Assembly (NCBI GenBank): GCA_021234535.1
Contig: CM037843.1
Location: 36,209,200 to 36,273,199 of the forward strand
Length of the DNA stretch: 64,000 nucleotides
From: Stichopus chloronotus
Lineage: Eukaryota; Echinodermata; Holothuroidea; Aspidochirotida; Stichopodidae
Direction: 5' to 3'
In this document: positions 1-12,301 of the stretch, one piece after another
How the letters are laid out: every line of letters starts with the position of its first letter
How positions within the stretch are numbered: position 1 is the first letter of the stretch
The notes under the pieces: generated by a model
Databases searched by the model: none
Told to the model about the DNA's origin: nothing
The model's input: only the letters and a program-made list of their open reading frames with translations
Translations under genes and position numbers: made by a program

Positions 1-440
1 TACAATTAATGCATGCTCACATGTCCTTATGAGGACAGAGTCATAAGGTTTGCCAAATAATAATCTTTGATACCAAATTTAATGTTGCCTTCATGTTTTC
101 TTTAAGGTTATTGAAGAGACAATGTTGGTATGTCCTAAAAGACGTTCTTGTGCATCAAAAAAACAGGAAACGATACTAGGTATATTTTTTGTTGTTTTCA
201 CAACATATTCTGAAACATGAACATGCACTTCATTTTCATTAATATATGCCAGAAGCCAAAAGAGCAGAACACCTCCCTGTTATTACCAGGCAACTCCCTA
301 CCCTGGTATTACAGTATTTCTCAACTAAACAGTACGGCCAACTTCAAGTGTTGCAAGCCAAATGATATGTTACTGCCAAAACTATTTGGCCCACTACTAA
401 AAACTGTAGGCCAACCGATAAGAATTGTAGGCTAAGCAAT
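1..440. other. No recognisable feature
   Basis: AT-rich sequence without convincing coding frame, splice structure or clear repeat boundary. It leads into a degenerate unit of the tandem repeat that follows. Confidence 0.4.
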
Positions 441-448
441 CCTTAATT

Positions 449-1001
449 ATGCCAATATTACCTACTTTCATTTTTGACAATTTGATATCAAATAACCCCA
501 AACTAACTTTCCTCTCTACAAAAATACGTAGGAACCATCAAATCAACAAGAAGATTCTACATTACAAGTATAAAATTCACTGGAAGGACCATTCCTTAAA
601 TATTGTATATTCAAGTTTTTCACATTTTGACCTCCCATGACCCCAAATGACCTTTCACCTCTTCAAAAAATATAGATCATCTACTTGATATGGGCAATCC
701 ACATGCTAACTATGAGATCTCTCACATTTATCGTTGTGGAGATATCAAGTTTACAAGCAATTTTCAAGGTAGTAACCTTTTGACCGCTGGTGACCCCAAA
801 TGACCTTTGACCTCCACCAAAAACAAAAAGGATCATCTACTCAATAAGGGCAATCTACATGCCAAGTATGAGATCACTCAGAGTTACGCTTCTTGAGATA
901 CCGTGTTTACAAGCAGGCGTCACACACGCACATACATACACACACATATACACACGACATCACCATCGCATAGATTCCTTGCCCGCCTTCGGCAAGGAAT
1001 C
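449..1001 (+). repeat. Hairpin/CA-tract repeat family, copy 1
   Basis: Two clear units of about 153 bp (starting near 626 and 777), with a more degenerate one before them, share the pattern: GACCCCAAATGACC, a CCACCAAAAAC stretch, GATCATCTACT, AAGTATGAGATC, TTGAGATA and GTTTACAAGC. They are followed by a CA-rich tract (about 921-957) and a perfect 11-bp hairpin, GATTCCTTGCC (973-983) and GGCAAGGAATC (991-1001). The same order recurs at four or more other places in the window, so this is a mobile or formerly mobile family. The mechanism is unknown. Confidence 0.75.
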
Positions 1002-1309
1002 AAAAAGAGAGCAATTTGTAGTAATTGTGAACAGATAAGGTTGATACATAGAGAGTTGAAAGCCTCATCACAATTACAGCTCACACAGGGTGGGAAGTAG
1101 AAGTCGCAAATGTTTGGTTACCTACCTAATTACCTAATTTCCACTACACTGATGATACACAATGTAGCAAATAGGAGTTTCAAGCAACAGTGGTATGGTG
1201 GACCAAGAGTGCCATGATATCACTCTTTAGGGCTAAGGCAGGCCCCCCTATCCTTTGCCTCTTGCTTGACTTCCACCAGAATGAATCACATTTATCTTCT
1301 CATTATCAT

Positions 1310-1564
1310 GCATCCAGGTACCAAGCATAAAATCTCTCCAAGCTTTCTACCTTGAGATATTGTGTGAAAAATGTTTCCAGAATTTTGCCCCCCCCGGATG
1401 ACCTCCACCAAAACAATAAGGCACACCTTCTTAATATGGTAAATCTACATACCAAGTTTGACTCTCATATGACTTTCCATTACTTAGAGTTAGAGGGTAC
1501 CCAAGCAACTGTCAAAGACAGATGCCAACCTGACTGCATAGGTTCCTTGCTGATGCAAGGAACC
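1310..1564 (+). repeat. Hairpin/CA-tract repeat family, diverged copy 2
   Basis: A diverged single unit (CCAAGCATAAAATCTC, TTGAGATATTG, GATGACCTCCACC, AATATGGTAAATCTACA) without a CA tract. It ends in a different but analogous perfect hairpin, GGTTCCTTGC (1541-1550) and GCAAGGAACC (1555-1564), with a 4-base loop. It lies about 310 bp after copy 1 in the same orientation. Confidence 0.6.
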
Positions 1565-1780
1565 ATAACTTAAGTCCAAAGACCCTCAGGTAAAACTTAA
1601 GTTGAATTAGCTCTGTTTCCTATTGGGTAATTATGTATTAATTGCATCGGACAAAAGGCACGATGTTCAATTCTTTTTTATGTACATTTACAATGAGACT
1701 ACTGTATAACATTGCAATTACTGTCTAACATCCAGCTTCAATCAAAATATTCCTAAAGGGAAAAAGGCATTTAAAATGCA

Positions 1781-1990
1781 TCAACATGGCATACAAAAAA
1801 AAGTGTTACCATTCTTAAGCCATTAAAGGTCCATCAATAAACATCTACAAAAGCTTCATCTCAGCAAAGGATACATGCATAAGATGAGTTATGGAAGATG
1901 AGTGTATCATTTGAATTTTGGAAACTTTGGGTGAACATATTATTCTTGAGCAACAAATAACTGAAATCTCTATATCAGAGACATATGTAT
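1781..1990 (+). repeat. Dispersed repeat R-A, copy 1
   Basis: The segment starting CAACATGGCATACAAA and including ACAAAAGCTTCATC, CATTTGAATT, GTTTGGGTGAACA-like and GAACAACAAATAAC-like words is repeated at about 26979-27182 in the same orientation. The two copies flank the ZNF318-like gene. Family not recognised. Confidence 0.55.
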
Positions 1991-1999
1991 TTATATTTA

Positions 2000-3706
2000 T
2001 ATGCCTTGTTTCCCTTAAACAGAATATATGTGACCCTTGAACAGAATATGTGTGAAAGAGCAAGTTGGAGCGGGCTCCTGCTGTACTGCGAATTTAAGAG
2101 AATTGCACAGATCACTCTCAACTTCATAGCAGTGACAAATATATCACACCAGTCTTGAAGTTGGCAACATGAAGTGGAGGGATTTTTGGTTACAGGTTTG
2201 CAATTTTGTGTCCTGATGTGAGACACTTAAAAGAGATTTATTGGCCCGAAAATCATCTTTCCTTGACAGAGTATAAATGTCAGCAATGTCAGCAAACCGA
2301 CGTTAGCCGATACAGCACTTCGACCATCCTCTGGATGACACTACCATGTACAGTATACCAGGTTACATGCAATTGCAAGCGATGACAAACACACCTAATG
2401 CATGTATGTACCTGCACTGACATGTGCACTGTATGAAAGAAACCGATTTATTGTAATATTATAATGTAAATATTGTTTGATTCCATTTAAGTAGTACATG
2501 TCTGTGCAACGAACTGAACCACTTTTTTCATGACAAACTTTTTTATCACAATTTCAGCTGCCCCTTAAGCAAATGTGTGAGCAGCAAAATTGGGCGAATT
2601 TTTTTTTCTTGATTATAGATCAGAATTTGATTCAAAGAAAATGCTAAGCAAGCAGAGGAGATGATTTGCAAACATGCCATAGTGGCTTGAAAGTGCAATG
2701 GGAACTCTAGCACTTAGAGTCTTCCCTGGCACAAAGCTACTTAATGGACGTTTATTTGCGGTCCGAAGAAAGCAACAAGAGCAGTGATGTATTGCAACAT
2801 ATCAACTACCTATTGACCAGATGCTAAGTCACACATGATGATGGTCAAATTCACTTTTCCTTTTCCATCAGAAAATACTGCATGCAGCCTCAGTTTTCTT
2901 TTAAACGAATCTGCCAGGATTTGCGGGTGTTATGGGTAGAAAGCAGTTCACACAAAGATTGTTCCTAGATGAATATATAATATGAAGATTCAGCAAATAC
3001 ATATTATATGCTAGGTATAGAGGGATGCAAAAGCCAAGGTTCTACTAGCTAGATGAATGAACTCAACAACAGCAATGTATCACACTGGTCACACATTATC
3101 AAATATGAACATCATGCATGTCAGCCTTTCTCGGAGTGTTCTCCTTAACATATAAAGTGGTGAGGCATTCATTCCACTAATTTTTCCTTCTGTTCATTCT
3201 TTGGTTAGCTACAAAATAAAAACAAACTACCAAAAACAAAACAAATTTATGTACCAACATTTAACAAATAAACTCAAAAAGATCATTTTGCATTGTCAAA
3301 GCATAACTTGGAATAAGAGACAGCCAAAAAATAAAGTGCAGGGAATAATTTGGTGTCCAAATTCTGCATTCATGGCTGTTTTCAGGTTTCTTCGATATTT
3401 AGTACAAAAACTGCTATGTTTGCAATTTCATTTTGTGTAGCAAACTGAGACGTGATCCCAGATAAATTATTCATTGAAGTGACTTACAGATTGAGATGAG
3501 AATCGCCTTATTTCTGTCATAATTGAGCTTTTCTAACTCGTCCTATTGCAGACAAAAGGTGTACCCTCAACTTTCAACCCTACCCTCAACTTCATCTGAT
3601 TTAAGTATATTAAAGGTAACTATATATTTACCTGTGATTTTCAACCACTCAAGATGATCTTCCCACTATGAATAGTTTGCACAAATTTAACAAAGGCAAA
3701 GGCTCG
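2000..3706. other. 3' flank without recognisable genes
   Basis: No frame, splice structure or repeat stands out apart from the candidate poly(A) signal. Part of it may be 3' UTR if the predicted terminal exon is right. Confidence 0.35.
2751..2756 (-). terminator. Possible poly(A) signal for the ZNF318-like gene
   Basis: TTTATT on the plus strand is AATAAA on the minus strand, about 950 bp past the predicted terminal stop. A second AATAAA lies near 2238. Such hexamers are common by chance in AT-rich DNA, so this is only a candidate. Confidence 0.2.
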
Positions 3707-3828
3707 TTAATATACGTTAGAGCGTATAGGTCGTACCACAGACGTGAAGAGAACATCACTTGCAGTAGCCGTCTGTGTTCCACTTGCAAAAGAATTTTGA
3801 CCATGACTCGTGCACTCATCAGATGAAT
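3707..3828 (-). CDS. ZNF318: Predicted ZNF318-like terminal exon with stop codon
   Basis: After the acceptor TTTGCAAATACAG, the phase-1 frame reads (D)SSDECTSHGQNSFASGTQ... for 39 codons to a TAA at 3707-3709. The serine/threonine/acid composition looks coding, and the frame fits both exon 7 and the predicted mini-exon. The acceptor tract is only moderately pyrimidine-rich and no homology is recognised. A longer open frame here (3649-3840) lies in another frame. It would place the 3' end of the gene about 4 kb beyond exon 7. Confidence 0.35.
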
Positions 3829-6446
3829 CTGTATTTGCAAAGGCCCATCAAATGCAGGCTCTAATGATGCTTTTAGCTAACCACACTTCTCACATATGGT
3901 CAACATCAAAACACACATCTCCAAAGACTGTGTAAACACCTGAGAAAGCAACTTCCATTAGTCACACAGAGGTTCCATGAACATATACACTTTAAAGCTT
4001 ACTTTGGCATCTTTTGCAAGTGGTCATGTCTTCATGCAGGTCTCGTTCCACTGATCAACAGTATTACCTACCTGTGACAGAATTCAACTATTTTCAAGAA
4101 AACCAACAAAATACTATCAATGAAGTGCAGAAACTTTAACACATTGCATCAACAGAGGAAGATACTCAACAGAGCAATTGTTGAGTACCCTACTCTGTGT
4201 ATCAAGAATAGTGGATAGCTCTGACACCTCTGACACACAGGTGATCTGGATTTTCATCAAAGCAACATCTTTTCAGGACTTTATACATGTCACAGAAGCT
4301 ACTACCTTGTAAATGATCACTATCCATATAATGCCTCCAATTATGTAAAAGCCAACCAGTCTTCAAAATCCTAACACAACAATCTTTCTTCTTGCATAAT
4401 ACAGTGTAATTCACCAGCATTGGTACAATGGTGCCCTCTGAGAGTGACAGCCATGACCCAGTCTTGTGTATCCAAATTAGGATAACATCAGCTACACTTG
4501 TGCAAACTTCTTTGAGAATGACAGCATATTTTCAAACTGAATTTTCATTCTTTGGTCTTAAACTGTCATCATCTACATGCAACTGCAACGACATGACAGC
4601 ACAACATTAGCTACTGCCACATACAGTTTGTACTGTGGGTAGAGGCTAGTCTTCCCCTCCAACCCCTCAAACCCTCCATCCTCCCTTCCATACCCCTCCC
4701 TCCCCCAAACAGTAGTGAACCAAGAGACTTGGTATCCTCGCTTTGGTTTAATTGCACCGAGTTCCCCCTACAAATCCCAATTACAGCAATCCTCCATTTT
4801 CCAACTCACTTCTATCTTACTTACAGGCAAACACTGTTTACACATAAACCACTAATCAACGCAAAATGGAAATGGCACAGCAACACATCAAAGAACAACT
4901 ACTGCGTACCAAAAAGGTAAAGACTAACAGTGACAGCAGAAAATTACACAACAGAGGAGAAAGGAAAGAATCTACGAAGATGGTTTAAAGAATAGAGGAA
5001 AATCTGAAACAGAAACTACTTTAACACAATTCTCTCACTTTCCTTCTGTGCTTCAAAACCAAACGACAGTATTTCAAACCTAGGTTGTTTTCCTTCCACT
5101 TATTGGATTACAGTGTGTGTAAAATGTGTAATTTGACTTATGCAGCGTGTCAGGCATTTTCTTCTGAATTCTATGTTTGTACAGTCAGTGTCACAGAGTT
5201 TCGAGACGTGTGAAACAAATTTTTACTTTGTCCAAGACCCAACCACAATGGTCTCTCCTAGGTGTGAAAAGGAAACCTCTTCTATGACCTGCACTGATGC
5301 ATGTGTCATTTTGATTTCTGTAAAATTAATGAAAGTTTCATATCAAATATAGCTTTGTGACAGACTGCAGCAATTTCATGTTTTTTTTCACAACAGTCAA
5401 GGCTACAAAAAATTGAATGAATTTCTCATAGGTCACATTATTACAAACACTTTGGTTAATATTACATATTTTTCATAGCCTGGTGGCAATTTTCCCAAGT
5501 TCCAAGACTATTCTATGTTTTCACAACCAACGAAGAAAACATGCCTCAAAGTCTTTGGTGAGGATGCCAAGAAATGCCAGATACATAGGAGTGTCAGCAT
5601 CAGGTCAGCACACTTCAGGACACTATGCTGTAGCCAATCAAAGACTGGTAGAGTGTAGCAGCCACTATTCTACATAGCATACAAGTGATTGCTTGTGATT
5701 ATATGCTTGTAGCTTGAATTGCCGGATGATATCTACTAGATATGTGAAGTGCTAATGAATCACCTTTTTAGCATTCTAACATAACTACATATCACATAAA
5801 TATTAGAAGATTGCATGCCATTTGAACCTTTCAGATATAAATAAAAAAAAAAGTTAATGTGTTTTCAGGTGCATCAGGTTTTGAATCCTCTGTGGAAGCA
5901 TGTGGTGATTATATTAAGTGTTTAGGGTGAATAAACCTTCAAAAGATGATGCAGTGTGAAAAAGCATTCTTAATACAGACTATGAAGCAGGTTACTGCAA
6001 CCTCTACTTGATGAAAGAAGGCAGTTACAATCCCATAAAAAGAAAGACACAAGTAATTAGCCAGCCAACTACCTAGCTCACTCCAACACCCTCCCAGAGA
6101 TTAACAATCTGTACCCCCTCTCCCCAAGCCCACAAAAAAGAAAGAAGTTACAGTAACACTCTCCACAACAACAGTCCAAGTTGACAGAATTTTGCTGATT
6201 GACCAACTTCACGGGGGACAGTTACCCATTTCCCTCACACCCCAGTGGCAGTTAAAAGAAAACTCTAGATAACCTAAGATTGGTTTTCTACTCCAAAGTA
6301 GTGAGACCCCGAGATAGCGAAGACAGAGTGAGCAACCATGGGAAGATTAAACCATGATTTGAGCACAGCATGTAAATACAGGATGCTTTTAATGCAGAGT
6401 GAGAGACAGTCAGCACGTAAGCATGAATAAACAAAAAAATCTAAAC

Positions 6447-6506
6447 CTTCATTTTGTTCTTCACCAGGGGGACAAATGTCTTCAGTATCACCTGACTGAG
6501 AAACAC
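6447..6506 (-). CDS. ZNF318: Predicted ZNF318-like exon 8 (20-codon mini-exon)
   Basis: A strong pyrimidine tract (CCTTTTCTTGTTTCATGTGACAG) is followed by 60 nt that read, in the required phase 1, VSQSGDTEDICPPGEEQNE, acidic like the end of exon 7. The donor is the weaker GAAG|GTTTAG, again phase 1. Because both ends have the same phase, the mini-exon could be skipped without a frameshift. It is an inference from splice signals and composition only; no homologue is recognised. Confidence 0.4.
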
Positions 6507-8038
6507 CTGTCACATGAAACAAGAAAAGGAAAGTTTTGCATCACCACTGCTTGTGACAGATTCTGACCAATGAATGATATGAGACCAAAGATTCATCCAT
6601 TTAGAACCTATACTGTAAATGTAGATCATACTTACAATTAAATTTCAAAGATTACTCTTCTATCAGACCTACTAACTCCAAGGGAAATAAAGCCTTAGTG
6701 TTACAATGAGAAGTTAAACATCAAAATATGGAGAGTATGATGAGAAAGATGGGAAGCTGGTGGGGGTGGGGGGCAATATTACACAATGATGAGTATGTTT
6801 TCACACAACACTAAAAGGCTGGCAGTGAAGTAACTTTCAGGGACACAGACTTTGTTATACAAGTTTCAACCAATCATGCAACTCCATTCCCCCACTGCTA
6901 GTGTTCCCGCTTAAGTCACATCACTTTAATATTTTTTCTTTTTTAAACTTACCACTGGTCAGCACTCAGCAACAGCTTCAGTCATCTCTTACTGAGATGT
7001 CCAGAGATTATTTTATGACACTTTCAGACATCAACTATTAGCTCCTTACAATTGAATCAGTTTAACATCAGTGTGTAATCCACCCTGATTAACAGATAAA
7101 AATGGCAACACAACTTCAGGGGTATTCCACCTTGACAACAGATTAGTGTATTGTGTACATAAACACAATCACCTCAACCACATGTTCACAATTCAACTTT
7201 TACATTTTTTATGCTAACTCACATCTTTGACAGTTGCTTAAAATGTGACTACAAACTAATTTTTAATAATCACAGGAATTCAAGAAAAAGCCTTAAAAAA
7301 TCCCTATTGCACTCCTGCAACTACTCTGGATGGAGGTGATTTTTACCCTTCCAAGATTTTGCTTACAGTAAAACCTGCACCAAAGATGAACCTTTAACGA
7401 TGTACAGACAATCCAAAAGTACTTACCCATAATACATTACACACCTGCAAGTCATTCACAGTCAATAATCATCGGTAATTGACAAACATGCATCAGTAAT
7501 AGTTCTAAATCCCTATCACACAGCCCAATTTTCAACTTGATGAAAAGCAATGGGGAAGAGCCAGTCCTCATCGAAATCTGGCCGACAAGTGTCACTTACA
7601 TGTCAATTTCCCTTCGCATTATTTCACAATCTGCCCGCAAGACGCACGCATGAAGATGCTTTTTTTCCGCCTTGTGGGTTTGCAACGCTCACCATTACAG
7701 AAAACTTTGACAAGAGGCCTCCAGAGTTGAGACGCACACGAAAAGCAACTTAGCCTGCACAACAATGACTGAGAAAGATTGGACACTGAGAAAGATTGGA
7801 CACTGAGAAATAATGAAACCACCTAAAAATTGAATCAGGATGTTTGATTGACAACTTGAACTTGGCCAATTCTCCTTATAATTTGGAAGAGAGAGGAATC
7901 ATTTTCTGTGCAAGTCTATGAATGCTTAATAACTTACAGAAAAGAGAAACAGATCTATTCATCATCAACCAAAGAGAAGTTGCATACAATTTTGGATGCT
8001 GATCATCCTTGATAAATATACATCAAAGAGAAGATTAC

Positions 8039-9359
8039 CTTCATCACTGTCATCTCCATTCTCATCTGCCTCTGGTAGCAGCTCTCCATACTCAGCGAGA
8101 AAATCATTCATCAATTCATCTTGAGTCCCTGGAGGTGGTGGAGGTTGATCTGGCACTTGAGGAGGATCAGGGAGGAGAGGTGGAGCTTGAGGAGCTGGAA
8201 GGGTTGGAGGCGCTGGTATGACCCCTGCAGCTATCATAAAATTTGGGGGAGGTGGAGGTGGCAATGATGTGTTAACTATTGGAGGTGGTGCTACAGGAGG
8301 AGTAGGCATCTTATACTGATGAGCTGTGCTGTATACTGTGAGGGTTTCCTTGATGACATCACTCACACCAGTTGGGGGAAGGGGAGGGTTATGAATAATA
8401 GAGGTTGGTGGCTGAGGTGGCACTAACAATTCAGCCTGCTTCTCTGCAGCTTTTTCCTTTGCAGCTATATCCTGGTATGCTTTAGCGATATTATCTCTAT
8501 TGCTGATAGCGGCATTATCCCCTGAAAGGCCAGGACCAGTTGGTGGTGGGGGTGGTGGTGGTGGCACTGACGGTGGTAGTGGTGCACTCACCTTCTCTCC
8601 ATCCTTAGTGGCATCCTGTTTATCTTTTCCTTTCTCCACAACAACCGGCAAAGAGCCACTCTTCATCTGAAGGAAGCGATCTAATGAGTTTTTCATTTCC
8701 TTGTACTTCTCTTCTGTTTCTCGCTCTGGTGCTGGTTCTGGTGGTGCTTCTGGTCTGGATATCACCAATTTGCTCTTGGATCGTTTCCCTATCATTGGTA
8801 GACTTTTGGGAGCACTGACAGTGGGTTTGGGTGGTACTGACGAGTTGGATGTCACAGAACTAGAGAGAGTTGTTGATGTGCCTTGAGATGATGATGTAGT
8901 TGTAGGGGTCTTCAATTTTTTCCCAGAGGAAAACTTAAATTTAAACTTGCTGTCTTTCTTACCATCTTCTGTATCTTTCTCAGACATATCCGGATCTTGA
9001 TGTTTATCTTCATCTTTAGCTGCTGTTTCTGCTTCTTCCTCCTTGCTTCTCTCAGCAGGTTTATCTTCCCTTCTTTGATCAAGGCTCTTAGAGTCAGCTG
9101 GCTTGCTTGGAGCAGTGGTGACATCTCTTACATCAAACCTGGTTTTTCTAACATATCCTGGTCGAGTACCAACAAATGGTGGCTTCTTCTTCTGTGAGGA
9201 ATCTTCCTTCGATTCCTTCCTCTGGGAGTCTTTGGTGGCAATTTTCCCATCCTCTTGTGTCTCATCTTCTGCTTCTGATGAAGAATCTTTGGAAGGATTC
9301 ATCGAGTCTCTTTTGATGATGAGCTGCTTTTCATAGAAAGGATTATCCTCAGTAAATTT
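8039..9359 (-). CDS. ZNF318: ZNF318-like exon 7: charged and proline-rich C-terminal region
   Basis: The exon starts after TGTAATAG with KFTEDNPFYEKQ, matching the YKKYVDENPLYEE segment that follows the second finger in vertebrate ZNF318, so it begins well upstream of the first in-frame ATG (9300-9302). It continues with acidic and lysine-rich low complexity, a KFKFKFSSGKK motif, serine/threonine runs, several polyproline tracts and an acidic helix DELMNDFLAEYGELLPEADE. A donor GAAG|GTAATC at 8037-8038 ends it in phase 1. Without splicing, the frame reads 24 more codons of unremarkable sequence to a stop at 7965-7967, which is the alternative C-terminus. Confidence 0.85.
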
Positions 9360-10750
9360 CTATTACAGACAAAGAAAAAGAAAATATCAGATGTAACAGA
9401 GGACATCAGATAATCAACACAAATGGCTACATCAGTGCTATCAAACCAACATCCTTCATTATCATCCAAAACGTTTTGATTCCAAGTAAACAAATTTTCC
9501 TCTCTACATTAATGAAAGCCGATATGATATAAAAACAAATGAGAATACATACCATACAACTGAAGAAAACACTAATAACTGTCTAGCAAGAAAAGGTACA
9601 TTGTTGTTAGGTCATTATTTTATTAAAACTCACTTCAATCATATAAACCTCTTCCTCTGTCTATATACACACAGTTCAACAATATCACTCTCAAGTAAAC
9701 TAACACATTTTGCCACTTGTGCATTCTTACTGATATTGTTCTTAAGAAATGAAGATAGATGACTTTTAAAAGTTACACTATCACTTCAGCATCAATTTTT
9801 CTGGACTGAGACATGTTTTGAGTGGTATTCTTGTTGTTTGTTTGGGGTTTCTTCTCTACATCTGACAAAACTGATGACAAAACTCCATCTTCATCCTGGA
9901 GACTATACTCAAAGACATTAATTTGACTTTGTATTTTTGCAACCAATGTTAGAGATGTCTGAATTAACTTTTTCTTTCTATTTCCCTTCACTTACTGTAC
10001 ACTGAATGATGTATATTTTTTAACAAAAGAACAAAGTTATTAATCTCCACTACAAGTACAACATGGCTTGTACCATTTTTTTTACAGATTATTAAAATGC
10101 ATTTCATATGGTAACTTTCTTACGACGTAAAACCAGTGGGTAGAAATCCACTCAAACCTCCAAACATATAGCACATCAGGACAGCAGAATGGGAAAGAGG
10201 AACTACTGTACTCCATTAATAGGCCGAACGGCACTAAACAAAGGGTGAAAAGGTAATTTTGGCAAAGTAGATGAAAGTGCATTCGTGTAAAGACAGGTAA
10301 GTGAAGTGTGAAGTTAATATGAGGGTTCATAATGAAAATATAATAACTTACATTTATACCTCAGAATGTAAACCTATGAGACATATGTAAGGCATCGTCT
10401 GAACATTGAACAGTCTCCTATAACACATCACACATAATGAGAATAGGACTTAAATGCCGAGGTCAATGTCTACATAAGTCATTACTGTACAGAGTGTATC
10501 ATTAAAAGGACTATATACTGCCTACCATACCAGACAACCTTGTGCTGATTTAACAAGACCAGATAAATGGGCAACTTGACAGTACCAGGGAGCACAACTC
10601 AGCACAAACACATTCAACACAACTTCATAAAATGCAGGGGTACTGAATCCAAACATAATGGATACATACATTGTCTTTGACTCCTTAGTCAATTACCTTC
10701 CCTCCCCCCCCCCACCCAGTTGTCTTGGAAAGTCTGTTAAGTGCACTTAC

Positions 10751-10869
10751 CAGATACTTCAGATTATGGCTTCTCTGTCGTACATGTTCTGAGGCGCACA
10801 GAACATCGCCCAAGAAGATCTTGCACAGCCTGCAGTAAAATGCATTTGTAGGCACCATGAGCAGTTCAC
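10751..10869 (-). CDS. ZNF318: ZNF318-like exon 6: second U1-like zinc finger
   Basis: This 119-nt exon, acceptor CTTACTTGCAG and donor CTG|GTAAGT, encodes ELLMVPTNAFYCRLCKIFLG then DVLCASEHVRQRSHNLKYL. It is a C-x2-C ... H-x5-H finger aligning residue for residue with the second finger of ZNF318 (FLVP..GFYCQLCEEFLGD...HV...H). It starts in phase 1 and ends in phase 0, fitting both neighbours exactly. A longer open frame over this place (10759-10986) is in the wrong frame and is not the gene product. Confidence 0.9.
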
Positions 10870-12186
10870 CTGCAAGTAAGAGATATAATGAAGCAGGTCA
10901 AAACAACACAAAAACTTTTTATGACAAATCAGGAGAGCTTTTCTCAAGCTGCCCCCTTCTGAGGAGATTTGAAAGCAGAGCATCACTCTAAAGCAAGCTT
11001 CCTCACTGACATGATCTTCAACATGGTGTTAATTCTCTCAAAATTCCTATACAATATAACTTTTCTCATTTTGTGTCATATGGTACATGAAAGAATTTTC
11101 ATCAGAAGATGACAGAAACAACTATCCAAAATCGTTTAAGTTGTATGAGTGTGCTCTTTATATTTCTCTTAATTGTAAGTATTGTGTTTGATCTGAAGTT
11201 AAAAAATGAGAGGATGTCTCAGATATGCAAGGAATATTACAAAATGTGTGCTGTGTGATGTGTTTATCCAATCAGATTTCTCATAGGTACTGTAGCCGCG
11301 ATACGAGCTTAGTATCCACGATGAAAAAAATGAGAAACCCTTCGCTCGGTTTCAGGGTCATTTACCTCAGTTTTCTTCCAGAGATAAGCGCTTTCATCTC
11401 GGCAGAGATGGACACCTAATCTTTTTTTCCACAAGAAAGGTAATGCCTTTTTTCTTTTCTTTCCCATTTCTTTTCTAAGGCAGCTCACCGTAATGAGACC
11501 TTCTTGTGTACAAAAGATAAGAGCCTAAGCATATCTAAATGACATTCATACTGCATAGTGGCGCCATTGTAAACAAGTCGAGGAACAATGTTTACTTCCA
11601 CAGAGGGCAACAAATATGCCTGGTGCCACCAAAGATGAATCCTGTTGAGGAGTGCTGAGAAATGAAACAAACAAACAATTCACAATATCTGCCTCTTTTG
11701 GCATGAAATATCACAAAAGCCCATAGCAGGTAAGCCACAGAGACAGCATATAAACTTCACACATATTACCCAGAGATCACGGTCAGGGGAAAGAGGTCTA
11801 CTGTAGATCCAAACACTGAGGTACACATTTAAGACCTCCTCTGCCATACCAAACTGACTTCATCACACAAAGTTGAAATGTCCTTCCTCAGAAGTGTGAT
11901 CTTTATCATGCAACTGATTACATCACTCCTACAATAATTACATAGCTATCACACAATGACAAACAAGTAAGTCAAAATAACAACTCTTCATGTGGGTTAA
12001 CCACACTGAGAAGAGACCAAGTGCATAGGCCCTGCATGTAAAAGGAATATTAAGCTTCTCAACGAAAGGACAAAACACAGCCACATCCAACTGTTTCAGT
12101 AACTCTTCCACGTTACAGTATTACTGTATACTTTATGCTGATATGACTCTGAGCTGATGGTCACATTCCTTCCATCCTAATCTTAC

Positions 12187-12301
12187 CCTTGAAGGGAGCC
12201 TGGATTGTACTCGATGACGACGAGGACGTTGATGATGACTGCGGTGGTTTCTTCTCTTGTGGGATCAGTGATTTCCACGGCCTGTCATTTGGATCGCAGT
12301 T
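12187..12301 (-). CDS. ZNF318: ZNF318-like exon 5: DPNDRPW linker
   Basis: This 115-nt exon is too short and too interrupted to stand out as an open frame. It begins after ATATCAG with NCDPNDRPWKSLIPQEKK, followed by a polyserine linker and TIQAPFKG, and ends in phase 1 at AAGG|GTAAGA. DPNDRPW matches the DPYNRPW signature that follows the first finger in vertebrate ZNF318. The serine run (TCA/TCG/TCC repeats) is low complexity and probably of variable length. Confidence 0.85.

Noticed and set aside
7550..7760. CpG-rich patch with a GTGAGC donor as an additional ZNF318 exon
   Set aside because: In the required phase the best acceptor gives a stop almost at once, and the alternative gives an unremarkable short peptide; the acidic mini-exon at 6447 fits better.
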